64,000 bases of DNA from Calothrix anomala FACHB-343 (GCF_014696435.1 NZ_JACJQG010000033.1:1-64000); one strand, 5' to 3'. Positions 54,391 through 63,405 are shown, counted from the first letter of the stretch. Notes: generated by a model from the letters alone, not told the origin. Made by a program: numbers and translations.

Positions 54391-54807
54391 ATGAAATTAA
54401 TTGCGTCTAGCCTGCGGCGCTTGAGCCTAGCTGTATTGACAATTCTTTTAGTTGTTAGCAGCTTTGCTGTTTTTACTCCCAGCGCATCTGCTGAGACTTA
54501 TCAAGTCAAACTAGGTAGTGATAAAGGACTACTACAATTTCAACCCAAGAGTATAACCATTAAAGCAGGTGATACAATTGAATGGGTGAATAACAAGCTG
54601 GCTCCTCATAACGTAGTGTTTGACGCTGCTAAAATCCCTACGAAAAGTGCTGATTTAGCTAAATCTTTATCTCAAACTAAGCTGTTGTTGAATCCAGGCC
54701 AAAAAGTAACCACCACCTTCCCCGCAGACGCGCCTGCTGGTGAATACTCCTTCTTCTGCACACCCCACCGTGGCGCAGGTATGACTGGTAAAGTCATTGT
54801 TCAATAG
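54391..54807 (+). CDS. petE: Plastocyanin
   Basis: A 138-residue protein with a signal peptide (1-33, cleavage ASA-ET) and a mature plastocyanin of about 105 residues. Copper ligands are visible: His in APHNVVF, then Cys and His in FFCTPHRGAGM, and the Met in the same motif. It carries electrons from cytochrome b6f to photosystem I. AGGAG lies 8 nt before the ATG. Confidence 0.97.
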   Translation: MKLIASSLRRLSLAVLTILLVVSSFAVFTPSASAETYQVKLGSDKGLLQFQPKSITIKAGDTIEWVNNKLAPHNVVFDAAKIPTKSADLAKSLSQTKLLLNPGQKVTTTFPADAPAGEYSFFCTPHRGAGMTGKVIVQ

Positions 54808-54895
54808 CTAGATACAGCTAGATAATAGATGATTTCCTTGCTTGGCTGGCAAATTAGCCCCTAGCAATCCATCATCAACCTAGAGTGATGACAAT

Positions 54896-54994
54896 TTATA
54901 GATAATGAGCGGTGTCGAGTCTCATCCCTGCCTAAAATGCTAACCATTGCATAGGCTTGTTCACAGAGGGGGTAACTCGCCACCGCTAATTTTT
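54896..54994 (+). ncRNA. Candidate structured RNA between petE and petJ
   Basis: AGCGGTG (54908-54914) pairs with CACCGCT (54981-54987), then CGAGT with ACTCG (54975-54979) past one mismatch. Inside, CCCTG can pair with CAGAGGG and GCCTA with TAGGC. The outer stem runs into a T5 run (54990-54994), as in an intrinsic terminator. A -10-like TATAGATAAT (54896-54905) lies just before the stem, so a transcript starting near 54908 would be 85-90 nt long. No known RNA family fits (4.5S, 6S, tmRNA, Yfr1 features absent). It could also be only the terminator of petE. Confidence 0.5.
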
Positions 54995-55221
54995 ATGGGA
55001 TTTCCGGAAAAATAAGGGGAATCGTATTGAATTTTTTCAATGCAAAATTACAAATAAATTGAAGATTTCTGCGCTTAATAATGTTTATGCATTACAGAAA
55101 TCAGCGCTTCATAGGGTAGAGTACACATAGCATTTGGTAATCTCTCAGGCTTCTAGCAGCCATAGAAAACTTACTGGAGAAGGTTTTGCAGTTGCCGAAT
55201 GGTTGTTGCGAGGAGAATATC
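54995..55221. other. petJ upstream region
   Basis: It has the palindromes ATTGAATTTTTTCAAT (55028-55043) and a longer imperfect one, GATTTCTGCGC with GCATTACAGAAATC (55063-55100). No GAC-N5-GTC motif of the petE type is visible. The two palindromes are candidate regulatory sites. Confidence 0.4.
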
Positions 55222-55578
55222 TTGAGAATACTTGTGAGAATACTTTTATTTATACTGCTGTTGGCGATCGCCTTTTTTAGATTCACATTCATTTTGCCAG
55301 CATTCGCTGTTGAAGCATCAGAAGGAGCCAAAATCTTTGAGGCTAATTGTTCTTCTTGCCATATAGGCGGCGGTAACATCCTCATTAGCCATAAAACCCT
55401 AAAAAAGGAGGCATTATCGAGTAATCTCGAAAATTATAACCAAGAAGGTATTCAAGCAATTATTCACCAGGTACAAAACGGCAAAAATGCCATGCCTGCC
55501 TTTAAAAACAAACTCAGCAATGAGGAAATTCTCCAAGTAGCCGCCTACGTCTTTCAAAAAGCGGAAACAGGGTGGTAA
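55222..55578 (+). CDS. petJ: Cytochrome c6 (PetJ)
   Basis: A 118-residue protein with a signal peptide (about 1-29, cleavage near AFA-VE) and a mature c-type cytochrome of about 89 residues. The haem site is CSSCH (NCSSCHIGGGN); the axial Met is in GKNAMPAF. The usual cytochrome c6 features KTLKKEAL and VAAYVFQKAETGW are present, so it is a c6 or close relative (c6B). It can replace plastocyanin as the electron donor to photosystem I. I choose the TTG at 55222 since AGGAG ends 6 nt before it. Confidence 0.92.
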   Translation: MRILVRILLFILLLAIAFFRFTFILPAFAVEASEGAKIFEANCSSCHIGGGNILISHKTLKKEALSSNLENYNQEGIQAIIHQVQNGKNAMPAFKNKLSNEEILQVAAYVFQKAETGW

Positions 55579-55931
55579 TTAGGTATTGGGTATTGGGCAT
55601 TGGGCGTTGGGCATTGGGCATTGGGCATTGGGCATTGGGCATTGAAAGAATTTTGGATATTTGATGAAGCTCTCAGTACAAGTTTTGGATTTTAGATTTT
55701 AGATTGGAATCTATGCATCGCAAATCTGTCTTGAAAATAGGAGCGCTTAGGCTAGGGGTTAGGGCGTGTTTTCAAACCCCGAAAGTAGGTTGTTTGAGGT
55801 GAACGCAACCCAACGAAGTAACGTAAATGTTGGGTTTTGTTCCTCAAACGCCACTCGCCTCAAGCCGGGAAACCCGCCCACGGCGGTGGCTCCCCAACCT
55901 ACATTGAAGTCTAGCCCCTAGCCTCTAACCC
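55579..55931. repeat. Heptamer tract and GTAGGTTG palindromic element
   Basis: GGGCATT-type heptamers (55583-55645) are followed by an element with inverted ends GTAGGTTG (about 55786) and CAACCTAC (about 55903). It also holds AACGCAACCCAACG and ATGTTGGGTTTTG. CTAGCCCCTAG heptamers border it on both sides. No gene. Confidence 0.75.
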
Positions 55932-56753
55932 CTACTTCCCCAATTCTTGCGATCGCTCTGTGGCGGCTTTGACTGCTTGAATTAAGGCGGAGCGAAAGGC
56001 GGCTTTTTCTAGTTGGGTAATACCGGCAATGGTTGTACCTCCGGGGCTGGTAACTCTGTCTTTGAGTTCTGCAGGGTGCATTTTGCTTTCATGGAGGAGT
56101 GTGGCTGTACCTAAGACGGTTTGTAGGGCGAGTTGGTTTGCGATCGCTCTTGGTAAACCTGCGGCTACTCCTCCATCTGCTAATGCTTCTACCATCAAGG
56201 CTACATAAGCCGGGCCGCTTCCCGAAAGTCCTGTAACTGCGTCCATTAAGCCTTCGGCTACTTCTACAACTTCCCCGACTGCGGTAAAAATTTGCTGGGC
56301 TATTTGCTGGTGTTTCACCGTCGTGTATGCGCCTAAGCAAATGGCTGTCATTCCTGCGCCGACGGTAGCAGGTGTATTTGGCATGGCGCGAATTACTGGT
56401 AATTGGGGAAATGCCGCTTCTAGCTGATTTAAAGTCACGCCCGCTAAAATCGAAATGACTAGGGGTGAGTTTTCTTTGACAGTTATCTCGATTATTTCTG
56501 CTAATTCTTGAGCGATCGCACTGAATACCTGAGGCTTTACTGCTAACAATACAACTTCCCGACTTTGCGCCAAAACTAGGCGGTTATCAGCAGTCACGTT
56601 CACATCGTATTGCTGCTTGAAAAAATTTTGTCTTGCTGGCTGGGGTTCGCTGACAATAACTTCCGATGGTTGATAAACTCCACGCGCAATAAGGCGGGAT
56701 AATAGCGCTTCTCCCATTACCCCACCACCTATTAAGCCAAATTTAGTAGTCAT
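55932..56753 (-). CDS. proC: Pyrroline-5-carboxylate reductase
   Basis: A 273-residue enzyme with an N-terminal Rossmann motif (GLIGGGVMGEALLSRL, about 6-21), VLLAVKPQVF (about 69-78), and the C-terminal AMPNTPATVGAG, GLSGSGPAYVALMVEALADGGV and VTSPGGTTIAG motifs of the family. Reduces pyrroline-5-carboxylate to proline. It is the last gene of the minus-strand run pipX, pipY, sepF, proC. Confidence 0.95.
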   Translation of the reverse strand: MTTKFGLIGGGVMGEALLSRLIARGVYQPSEVIVSEPQPARQNFFKQQYDVNVTADNRLVLAQSREVVLLAVKPQVFSAIAQELAEIIEITVKENSPLVISILAGVTLNQLEAAFPQLPVIRAMPNTPATVGAGMTAICLGAYTTVKHQQIAQQIFTAVGEVVEVAEGLMDAVTGLSGSGPAYVALMVEALADGGVAAGLPRAIANQLALQTVLGTATLLHESKMHPAELKDRVTSPGGTTIAGITQLEKAAFRSALIQAVKAATERSQELGK

Positions 56754-56756
56754 TAA

Positions 56757-56815
56757 TTAGTCATTAGTCAATTGTCAAGAGTCAATGGTCAAGGGTTAAG
56801 GGTCAATTGTCAATC
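56757..56815. repeat. Heptamer repeat tract
   Basis: Tract of TTAGTCA, GTCAAGA, GTCAATG and GGTCAAG heptamers between proC and sepF. Confidence 0.75.
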
Positions 56816-56932
56816 GTTAAGATTGATTACCTCTGAATTGCGACTTAGGGAAAATCGAACGATGATTGCTGATTTAACTGTCACGGAGCCGAAATTTTGA
56901 CTATTGACTTTGGACTATTGACTAATCCCAAT

Positions 56933-57520
56933 TTACTGTGCTGCCATCCGGTTAGCTTCAGTTCCCCATGCTGGTGTTGTATTTGTGGTACGAGGACGCG
57001 CTGGGGGTTGTGGTACTTCATGAATAACTCCGCCGTGAGTGCTAACTTGCACACAGCTGGGTGTAAATAAAAATATGCTTTCGCCAATTCGCTCTTGATG
57101 CCCATCTAATGCGTAAGTACCACCTGCAACAAAATCTACTGCCCGTTGAGCTTGATCCGGGTCCATAATTGTTAAATTTAATACCACTGACTTGCGCTCA
57201 CGCAAAGCTTGAATTGCCTGGGGCATTTCTTCAAAAGTGCGTGGTTCAAGTACTAATACTTCAGAAATTCCGTTAATTGCTCCTGGCATACCGATGACAT
57301 TCCCCATTGACTTTGAACCTGTTGCTACATCATTACCCATTGTAGGCATGGGTTCCCGCCAACGTCGATTCTGGGGAGTCGGTTCTGGCGGTGCTGGTTG
57401 CACATTCTCTTCTTGATAGAGATTTTGGTAGCTTTCGGTTTCTGGCTCTTCTTCGTAGTATTCGTATTCTACAGGCTCATTGAGTCCGACAAAATCTCTG
57501 AGTTTAGTAAATATGCTCAT
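56933..57520 (-). CDS. sepF: Cell division protein SepF
   Basis: A 195-residue protein. Membrane-binding amphipathic N-terminus ([15 protein letters not shown]), an acidic/proline-rich linker (15-80), and the SepF core (about 85-170): [45 protein letters not shown] and [11 protein letters not shown]. It ties FtsZ polymers to the membrane. It lies between pipY and proC, a common cyanobacterial arrangement. Confidence 0.94.
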   Translation of the reverse strand: MSIFTKLRDFVGLNEPVEYEYYEEEPETESYQNLYQEENVQPAPPEPTPQNRRWREPMPTMGNDVATGSKSMGNVIGMPGAINGISEVLVLEPRTFEEMPQAIQALRERKSVVLNLTIMDPDQAQRAVDFVAGGTYALDGHQERIGESIFLFTPSCVQVSTHGGVIHEVPQPPARPRTTNTTPAWGTEANRMAAQ

Positions 57521-57869
57521 CTTCTACGCTCCTGGTGCAAATTAACTTTAATGGTTTACCTGGCGATAAATCAGTGTAGCCGAATTTTATTGCTACAAAG
57601 GGGTTTATTCAGAATTTTATTACTAGCTGTAGCTTCTATTACTGGTTTAAGTGAGGAACAGATGCTGTTGAAGTCATCTGCACGCTCCCTATCCTTGATA
57701 ATGAGTCAAGATTATATACTAATGTATTTCCAAATTAAAGTTACCTTAAGCTGATTTTTATTCAGTAAGGCTTTTGTCAAAATATATATTTTGTTACACG
57801 CTGCAATATTAAAATTGATAACTTGTGTCAATAGCAGGATAAAGCTGATGATACAAGGGATACAAGCTA
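57521..57869. other. 349-bp spacer upstream of sepF
   Basis: Gap between pipY and sepF on the minus strand, AT-rich, no repeat. It must hold the sepF promoter or leader, but no box can be picked out by eye. Confidence 0.45.
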
Positions 57870-58550
57870 TTAATTAGCCTTCTCAGGGCGATCCCCGAAC
57901 AAGATAGTTCCTAACCTTACCATCGTTGCACCTGCTGCTACGGCAATTTCGTAGTCACCTGACATGCCCATCGATAGGTGCTGCATGGGGATCTGCGGAT
58001 AGTTATTTTCTCTAATGGTTTTCGCTAGGCTAAAAGTACTATTAAATACATCTAACGTTTCCGCTTCATCTAAGCCTAAGGGCGGAATTGTCATCAAACC
58101 TTGAATTTGTAAATTTTTATATTGAGCGATCGCAGGTAAATCAGTTAACAATTGGGGTACAGTCCAGCCTGATTTGTTGGGATCGGGGAGAATCTTGACT
58201 TGCAAGCAAATTTGAGGACTCACACCCAACTGTGACGCTAAATTATTTAAGCGCTGTGCCAGTTGCAAATTATCGACGGAGTGAATCCATTGAAATAGTT
58301 CTAGAGCTTTTTTGGCTTTATTGCTTTGTAAATGTCCAATAAAGTGCCAAGTAATATCTGACAAGTCTTGTAACTCAGCTTGTTTGCTAGCGGCTTCTTG
58401 AATTCGGCTTTCACCAAAATCACGAATTCCTGCGGCATAGGCGGCGCGGATCTTATCCGCAGGAACCGTTTTACTAACAGCAATCAAGCGAACTGAATCG
58501 GGGAGGGAGGAGCGAATTTGAGTAATACGTTCGCTAATCGAACTAGTCAT
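57870..58550 (-). CDS. pipY: PipY, YggS-type PLP-binding protein
   Basis: A 226-residue protein of the YggS/PLPBP family. The PLP lysine is in LIAVSKTVPADKI (Lys27), and FGESRIQEAASKQAELQ, WHFIGHLQSNKAK, and GLMTIPPLG with MGMSGDYEIAV (PLP phosphate site) are present. Role: PLP homeostasis. The start overlaps pipX by four bases (ATGA), so translation is coupled. In cyanobacteria pipX and pipY are regularly paired. Confidence 0.95.
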   Translation of the reverse strand: MTSSISERITQIRSSLPDSVRLIAVSKTVPADKIRAAYAAGIRDFGESRIQEAASKQAELQDLSDITWHFIGHLQSNKAKKALELFQWIHSVDNLQLAQRLNNLASQLGVSPQICLQVKILPDPNKSGWTVPQLLTDLPAIAQYKNLQIQGLMTIPPLGLDEAETLDVFNSTFSLAKTIRENNYPQIPMQHLSMGMSGDYEIAVAAGATMVRLGTILFGDRPEKAN

Positions 58551-58825
58551 TGGAATGTGCGTTGGAAAACACTCTGAAGCTGATCGTACTCCTGTAACTG
58601 CCCCGTGCGACGCAAAGTCCGCAAGCGATTTTCCAACATCATTCTGGCTTCAGTGCGGCCTATAGGCTGAAATTTTATACCTTTGATGTCATTTGCTACT
58701 AAAAAAAATAAGCGTTGGGCATAAAGTGTAGTAAACAGATCCTGGGTCTCATCCACCATACAGATTCTGTAAAGTAAGCCCCAAGTCGGATGATTAATGT
58801 AAGTTTCTGCGTTTTCTGGATTCAT
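58547..58825 (-). CDS. pipX: PipX, PII-interacting NtcA coactivator
   Basis: A 92-residue Tudor-like domain protein. The family pattern ETYINHPTWGLLYRICMVDE, then DLFTTLYAQRLFFLVA and GRTEARMMLENRLRTLRR, is intact. PipX binds NtcA to activate nitrogen genes, or PII when 2-oxoglutarate is low, so it links nitrogen state to transcription. It is found only in cyanobacteria, which supports the assignment of the window. pipY follows with an ATGA overlap. Confidence 0.96.
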   Translation of the reverse strand: MNPENAETYINHPTWGLLYRICMVDETQDLFTTLYAQRLFFLVANDIKGIKFQPIGRTEARMMLENRLRTLRRTGQLQEYDQLQSVFQRTFQ

Positions 58826-59185
58826 TTAATAATCAAGGTAAGCGTCAATTGTTCTTTTCGCAGTTTTTGTACCAACATTCAGATGATGATAACTTGCTGG
58901 CGTCAGGATATTTGTCCTAAATTATGCGAAATTCAATAAGTTTTGCTGTTGAATGGCAACTGTGAAGACCTTGATCTAGTTACTCATAGAGAGATGATGC
59001 TACTAGTGGCGATTTGGTCTAGTGGAATTTGCACTTCAGGTGCTATTCAGCAATCGGCTCTGCCATCTTATTTGGAGTTAAGAACAGCAAGGTAATGCGC
59101 CGTCAGACTGGTTTTTGCATAAGCCTCTCTCTATGCTGCCATAATTTCTGTCTATTGGCGCATTATGGTCAAAAGTACAATCAGC

Positions 59186-59293
59186 TATTCTGCTTTTAAG
59201 TTGCACAATCCATGGTGAGGGCTGTTGACCGTTGACCGTTGACTGTTAACAGCCCTTATTAGTAGTTATGCAATTTAGATGAGCATTAGCTTA
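59186..59293. repeat. Conserved repeat with a heptamer core, copy B
   Basis: Reverse-complement copy of 36313-36434. The flanks match almost base for base, but the core has about three GTCAACG-type heptamers. Confidence 0.8.
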
Positions 59294-59465
59294 TTCGTTA
59301 ATTCAGCATGTCTATGTTGAGTGCCATTATTTGTGCTTGAGCTTTGTGCAGAGATTCATTTCATTCTGGCTTACGATCGCTCTTCGCGGCAAGACCTATG
59401 GGAATTTCTTATGAGGAGTAGGGGGGAAGGGAAGGGAGACAAGGGAGACAAGGGAGACAAGGAGA

Positions 59466-59501
59466 GAAGTCTGAGCGCCGGCTTCCGGCGCTCAGAACTT
59501 C
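59466..59501. repeat. Perfect long hairpin (GAAGTCTGAGCGCCGG)
   Basis: GAAGT-CTGAGCGCCGG pairs with CCGGCGCTCAG-ACTTC across CTT, with a single bulge. Same repeat family as 33005-33044, but with a different stem tip. It can fold in either strand. Confidence 0.8.
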
Positions 59502-59577
59502 GGAGGACAAGGGAGAGGTTATTTTCTCGCCCTCCTGTGCTGATACAGTGCTGGGATAATTTATGTTTGGCTGGCGG

Positions 59578-60507
59578 CTAAATATCTGTGCCGATCGCTA
59601 AACGCACGCCCCAAAATAAAGTTAATGTGGCAATAGCTAGCCAATCCCACCTTTTTAAGCGTAAATCATGCCAAGGGACTCTATGCTCGTTGGGACTGGT
59701 AAAACCGCGCACCATCATTGCACTAGCCATTTGCGCGGCTCGCAGGAGGAGATTTTCTAACAAGCGCTCGGCGACAATCATCCAAACTTTGACTGCGCCT
59801 TTAATTCCTAGCTTTTTCCAATTAATCGCTCTAGTCATGACGGAGCGGATGAGGTTCTGGACTTCTTCTAAAACGAGAGGGATAAAGCGTAAGGATAAAG
59901 TTAAGGTGAGAGCAACTTCTGTTACGGGTAACTTTAGCCGTCGTAGGGGTTGCATTAAGCTTTCCATCCCGGCGGTGATTTCTTCGGGTGCGGTTGTGAG
60001 CAGATAAAGGTTAGTGCTGTAAATTACTGTAAACAAAATTGTACTTAACCGCACAGCCAAATCTAAGGAACGGCGGTTAACTTTCACAGGCCCTTGGCTA
60101 AATATGACGTATTTATATTCTTTATTCCCAAATACTGCTTTTTCATCTACCTTGGCGTTATTCGTGGTAGTTGATTGCGGGCTGAGAACTTGTTCGTTAA
60201 CTGGTAAGCGTTGTTGATAGTTGATCCCCAACCCATCTGGACTGATGGCTGCTATGGTAAAAACAAAAAAGGCTAGGACTAATAACCAACCCATTTGCTG
60301 TTGCCATACACGGCGGGGAATTCTGGCGATGAGGGTAACTATAATTAATAGGGTTACCAAGAGTATGCGCCATTCATTCCGCGCAAAAGTATAACTTGTA
60401 AGAAAACTCATCAACCAAGCAAACTTGACTCTGGGGTCAATTTTATGCAGCCAAGTTTGCGGTTCTTCTAGGTAAAGTCCTAATGGTAGCGATCGCAGTA
60501 AATCCAT
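59578..60507 (-). CDS. Energy-coupling factor transporter T component (CbiQ/EcfT family)
   Basis: A 309-residue membrane protein with about five to six helices. The T-component signature is in RAAQMASAMMVRGF (about 258-271, the A-R-G type coupling motif) and a second coupling helix precedes it. It couples ATP hydrolysis to vitamin or metal uptake by an S component. No S component or ATPase is adjacent, so the substrate is unknown. It lies 81 bp downstream of der on the same strand. Confidence 0.85.
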   Translation of the reverse strand: MDLLRSLPLGLYLEEPQTWLHKIDPRVKFAWLMSFLTSYTFARNEWRILLVTLLIIVTLIARIPRRVWQQQMGWLLVLAFFVFTIAAISPDGLGINYQQRLPVNEQVLSPQSTTTNNAKVDEKAVFGNKEYKYVIFSQGPVKVNRRSLDLAVRLSTILFTVIYSTNLYLLTTAPEEITAGMESLMQPLRRLKLPVTEVALTLTLSLRFIPLVLEEVQNLIRSVMTRAINWKKLGIKGAVKVWMIVAERLLENLLLRAAQMASAMMVRGFTSPNEHRVPWHDLRLKRWDWLAIATLTLFWGVRLAIGTDI

Positions 60508-60588
60508 AGATGGGGTAAAACTTAAAAGATAAAAGAAAAAGGTAACACTTATTGTCGTTTACCTTTTTACTTTTTACTTTTTACTTGA

Positions 60589-61950
60589 TTACACGCGGGT
60601 AGCCCGGTTAACACTACCGCTTTCTACATCACGGACTTTCTTACTGCGCCACAGTAAACGAATGGGAGTCCCTTTAAAGCCTAGTTGTTGACGAAATTGG
60701 CGTTCAATGTAGCGGCGATAGTTGTCGTTAAAGCGTTTCGCCTCATTGACAAATAAAGCGATCGTTGGCGGTTGGGTACTAACTTGCGTCCCATAGTAAA
60801 TTTTACCTTGTCGCCCGCCCCTTGAAGTTGGTGGAGAATGCCAACTCACCGCGTCTTCGAGAACTTCGTTAATTACGGCAGTACTGACACGGCGTTTGTG
60901 GGATTCAGCCGCTTCAACTACCAATTCTAAGATTTTTTCTACTCGCTGTCCGGTTAAGGCGCTGACATAGATGGTGTCTGCCCATTCGGTAAAATGTAGC
61001 CGTGATTGCAGATCTTTTTCGTAGTCATAGATAGTGTATGAGTCTTTTTCGACTGCATCCCATTTATTAACTACGACTATACAAGCTCGTCCTTCTTCAA
61101 TTATTCGTCCTGCTAATTTTTGGTCTTGTTCGGTAACGCCATCTAAAGCGTCTATGACCATTAAAACCACATCAGCGCGGCGAATGGCTTTAAAAGCACG
61201 GTTAATACTAAAGAATTCTGTACCGTAGTCGATGCTTTTCTTTTTGCGAATTCCCGCAGTGTCAATTAAGCGATAGGTTTGTCCATCCCGTTCAACTACT
61301 GTATCAATCGCGTCACGGGTTGTGCCGGAAATGGGGCTAACAATTGCCCTTTCTTCTCCGACGAAAGCGTTTAATAAACTGGATTTACCTACATTTGGTC
61401 TGCCGATAATGGCTACCTTGATTTCGTTAGTTTCCGGTACTTCTGTAACGTGGGGAATGTGCTTAATTAACTCATCAAGTAATTCGCCTGTACCGCTACC
61501 GTGAATTGCGGAAATGGGGTATGGTTCACCTAATCCTAATTCCCAAAATTCCGCCGCTTGAATTAAGCCTTGATCGGGGGATTCACATTTATTAACAGCT
61601 AATAGCACAGGTACGGGTTGTTGACGTAACCATGTGGCGATTTCTTCATCAGCAGGTGAGGGGCCGAGTTGTCCATCAACTACAAAAATTGCTGCACTCG
61701 CTTCGCTGAGTGCTGTCATGGCTTGTTGACGAATCAGGGGTAGGAATTCGGTGTCATCGTTAAATACTAAGCCGCCTGTATCGACAACCACAAATTCGCG
61801 ATCGCTCCAGTAAGATGGCAAATAAGTGCGATCGCGTGTCACTCCCGGTTCATCGTGGACGATCGCCGTTTGTTCCCCGGCGAGACGATTAACCAGGGTG
61901 GATTTGCCCACATTTGGGCGTCCGATAATAGCAACAATTGGCAGTCCCAT
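60589..61950 (-). CDS. der: Ribosome-assembly GTPase Der (EngA)
   Basis: A 453-residue protein with two tandem GTPase domains. G1 motifs GRPNVGKST (about 9-17) and GRPNVGKSS (about 183-191), G3 DTGG and DTAG, G4 NKCE and NKWD, and a C-terminal KH-like domain ending in a basic tail (RNRATRV-like). It acts in 50S ribosomal subunit maturation. Start ATG at 61950, first gene of the minus-strand block. Confidence 0.97.
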   Translation of the reverse strand: MGLPIVAIIGRPNVGKSTLVNRLAGEQTAIVHDEPGVTRDRTYLPSYWSDREFVVVDTGGLVFNDDTEFLPLIRQQAMTALSEASAAIFVVDGQLGPSPADEEIATWLRQQPVPVLLAVNKCESPDQGLIQAAEFWELGLGEPYPISAIHGSGTGELLDELIKHIPHVTEVPETNEIKVAIIGRPNVGKSSLLNAFVGEERAIVSPISGTTRDAIDTVVERDGQTYRLIDTAGIRKKKSIDYGTEFFSINRAFKAIRRADVVLMVIDALDGVTEQDQKLAGRIIEEGRACIVVVNKWDAVEKDSYTIYDYEKDLQSRLHFTEWADTIYVSALTGQRVEKILELVVEAAESHKRRVSTAVINEVLEDAVSWHSPPTSRGGRQGKIYYGTQVSTQPPTIALFVNEAKRFNDNYRRYIERQFRQQLGFKGTPIRLLWRSKKVRDVESGSVNRATRV

Positions 61951-62072
61951 AAACTCAGGATAACGTAGAGAATTAATATATCATGTCTCTACATTTTAAC
62001 TACTTTAAGTCTGGTTTTACTTTAACAAGGCTATAGGGCAGTAGGCAAATTTTACCTACCATGTAGTGTAGT

Positions 62073-62124
62073 CCGCCTGAGAATAAATTCTCAGGCTCAT
62101 AGCGGAAGTTAGCTGAAGCTAACT
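62073..62124. repeat. REP-like double hairpin, left copy
   Basis: Hairpin 1 GCCTGAGAA/TTCTCAGGC (62075-62096) and hairpin 2 AGTTAGC-TGAA-GCTAACT (62107-62124), joined by TCATAGCGGA. Downstream of the minus-strand transposase gene. Confidence 0.8.
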
Positions 62125-62158
62125 ATGTTGCAAATATTATGAATGAGATTTATATAGT

Positions 62159-62602
62159 TCATGGATTGATATAGGTAGGTTTTGGTCTATCATCTTCTTG
62201 ATTATGCTGTTCTAAAGATGCAATGACTGTTCCATTTAGATGGTGTTCTTTTTGATTTTTTACATAAAGAACGGCTTGTTCAAGTTGTTTACTTCCGAGA
62301 GAGAAAACCCCATACCCACGTTGCCAGCCAAAGGCATCTTGTGAAGGCGATGTATGATTGAGATGATGAGCGCTACTACCTTTAATCGTTTGGACAAAAT
62401 CAGCAATAGAAAGTCTAGGTGGAATGGAAGCGACTAAATGAATATGGTTGTCTATGCCACCAATTGCATGGATAATGCTATCAAGTGCATCGGCTTTACC
62501 AATTATGTAATTATAAAGTTGCGTTTCCCGATTTGGTGTAATTAATGACTGACCATCTTTTGTTGCCCAAACTAGATGATAATAAAGTCGCCACAAAGCC
62601 AT
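62159..62602 (-). CDS. REP-associated IS200-like transposase (TnpA-REP, RAYT)
   Basis: A 147-residue Y1 transposase. HUH motif in GGIDNHIHLVAS (about 48-59) and the catalytic Tyr in AVLYVKNQKEHH (about 112). The WQRGYGVFSLG stretch and the absence of the TnpB partner match RAYT proteins. It is flanked by inverted copies of a double hairpin (62073-62124 and 62666-62717), the REP-like substrates. It binds and cuts single-stranded REP hairpins; the family is domesticated rather than a free transposon. Confidence 0.9.
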   Translation of the reverse strand: MALWRLYYHLVWATKDGQSLITPNRETQLYNYIIGKADALDSIIHAIGGIDNHIHLVASIPPRLSIADFVQTIKGSSAHHLNHTSPSQDAFGWQRGYGVFSLGSKQLEQAVLYVKNQKEHHLNGTVIASLEQHNQEDDRPKPTYINP

Positions 62603-62665
62603 GATTTGATGTTTTATTGAGAATATCTAACCTCTATAATTCCCCAAATTATCTCTCAATCTTCT

Positions 62666-62717
62666 AGTCGGCTTCAGCCGAGTTTAGCTATGAGCCTGAG
62701 AATTCATTCTCAGGCGG
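62666..62717. repeat. REP-like double hairpin, right copy, inverted
   Basis: Read on the minus strand: hairpin 1 GCCTGAGAA/TTCTCAGGC (62694-62715) and hairpin 2 with TCGGC-TGAA-GCCGA (within 62666-62683). Hairpin 1 matches the left copy; hairpin 2 keeps the TGAA loop but has different, still pairing stem bases. Confidence 0.8.
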
Positions 62718-62822
62718 ATCGGGTCAAAAGATTACATTTCTTATATTAATCCTAGAAAACTCTGGATATCTGTGGATTGTCGAGAGTTTTGCTATTATCA
62801 TTCTCCAGAGAAACTTTGGTGC

Positions 62823-63389
62823 ATGGTAATGGTGCGGATAAACAAGCAAGTATTAATTTGGTTGTGTGCGGGAATTATTATTTTAGGTTTGATGGGATGC
62901 GATCGCTTATTTCCCCCCTCTGGCGATTTGGTGGAGCGTGTCAGCGATGGTGATACCCTAACAGTAAAGGATTCTCAAGGTCAAAAGTTTAGCGTGCGCT
63001 TTGCTTGTATGGATGCGCCGGAAGTACCACACACCAATAAGGAAAAGCAAAGTCAACGTACTAGCGATCGCAATCAATTTACCTGGGGTGCGAAAGCTCA
63101 GGAACGCTTACAGCAGTTGGTGAAGCAAGGAGGCGATCGCGTTAGTTTAACTATTACCGATAGCGATCGCTATGGTAGAAAAGTCGCAGAAGTGCGTTTA
63201 AAAGATGGTACTTTTGTTCAGCAAGTTTTAATCAAAGAAGGACTTGCAAAAGTTTATCGTCCTTATTTAAATAAATGTCCGAGTAAAGATTTAGTCCAAC
63301 AAGCTGAAGCCGAAGCGCAACAACAAAAGCGGGGAATTTGGGGTGATGCTCAATTTGTGAATCCTTGGGAATATCGGAGGTTAAAGTAA
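62823..63389 (+). CDS. Thermonuclease-like (SNase) lipoprotein
   Basis: A 188-residue protein from the ATG at 62823. A signal peptide with lipobox (IILGLMGC, Cys24) is followed by an SNase domain: VERVSDGDTLTVKD (about 32-45, the DGDT metal site), VRFACMDAPEV (Arg of the active site), DRYGRKVAEVRL (the second Arg) and EGLAKVYRPY. It cleaves DNA and RNA and would be anchored in the membrane facing outside. The ATG at 62829 is also possible. A hairpin terminator follows. Confidence 0.9.
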   Translation: MVMVRINKQVLIWLCAGIIILGLMGCDRLFPPSGDLVERVSDGDTLTVKDSQGQKFSVRFACMDAPEVPHTNKEKQSQRTSDRNQFTWGAKAQERLQQLVKQGGDRVSLTITDSDRYGRKVAEVRLKDGTFVQQVLIKEGLAKVYRPYLNKCPSKDLVQQAEAEAQQQKRGIWGDAQFVNPWEYRRLK

Positions 63390-63405
63390 TACTAAAACCC
63401 TAAAA

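Larger units (their letters stand above)
58826..59577. other. 752-bp spacer upstream of pipX
   Basis: Holds the B copy of the conserved heptamer-core repeat, a GGGAGACAA heptamer-like tract (59427-59465) and a strong 16-bp hairpin (59466-59501). No gene is supported; a plus-strand frame at 59321 is made of repeats. Confidence 0.6.

Noticed and set aside
54908-54994. SRP (4.5S), 6S or tmRNA as the identity of the petE-petJ RNA candidate
   Set aside because: The 4.5S loop sequence, the 6S bubble and the tmRNA ends are absent.
54995-55221. A second GAC-N5-GTC site upstream of petJ
   Set aside because: No match found on either strand by eye.
57398-57754. Plus-strand ORF over the sepF start
   Set aside because: It is antisense to sepF for the first third and then runs into AT-rich spacer; composition is unlike a protein.
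59321-59581. Plus-strand ORF upstream of the ecfT end
   Set aside because: More than half of it is GGGAGACAA repeats and a palindrome; no start signal.
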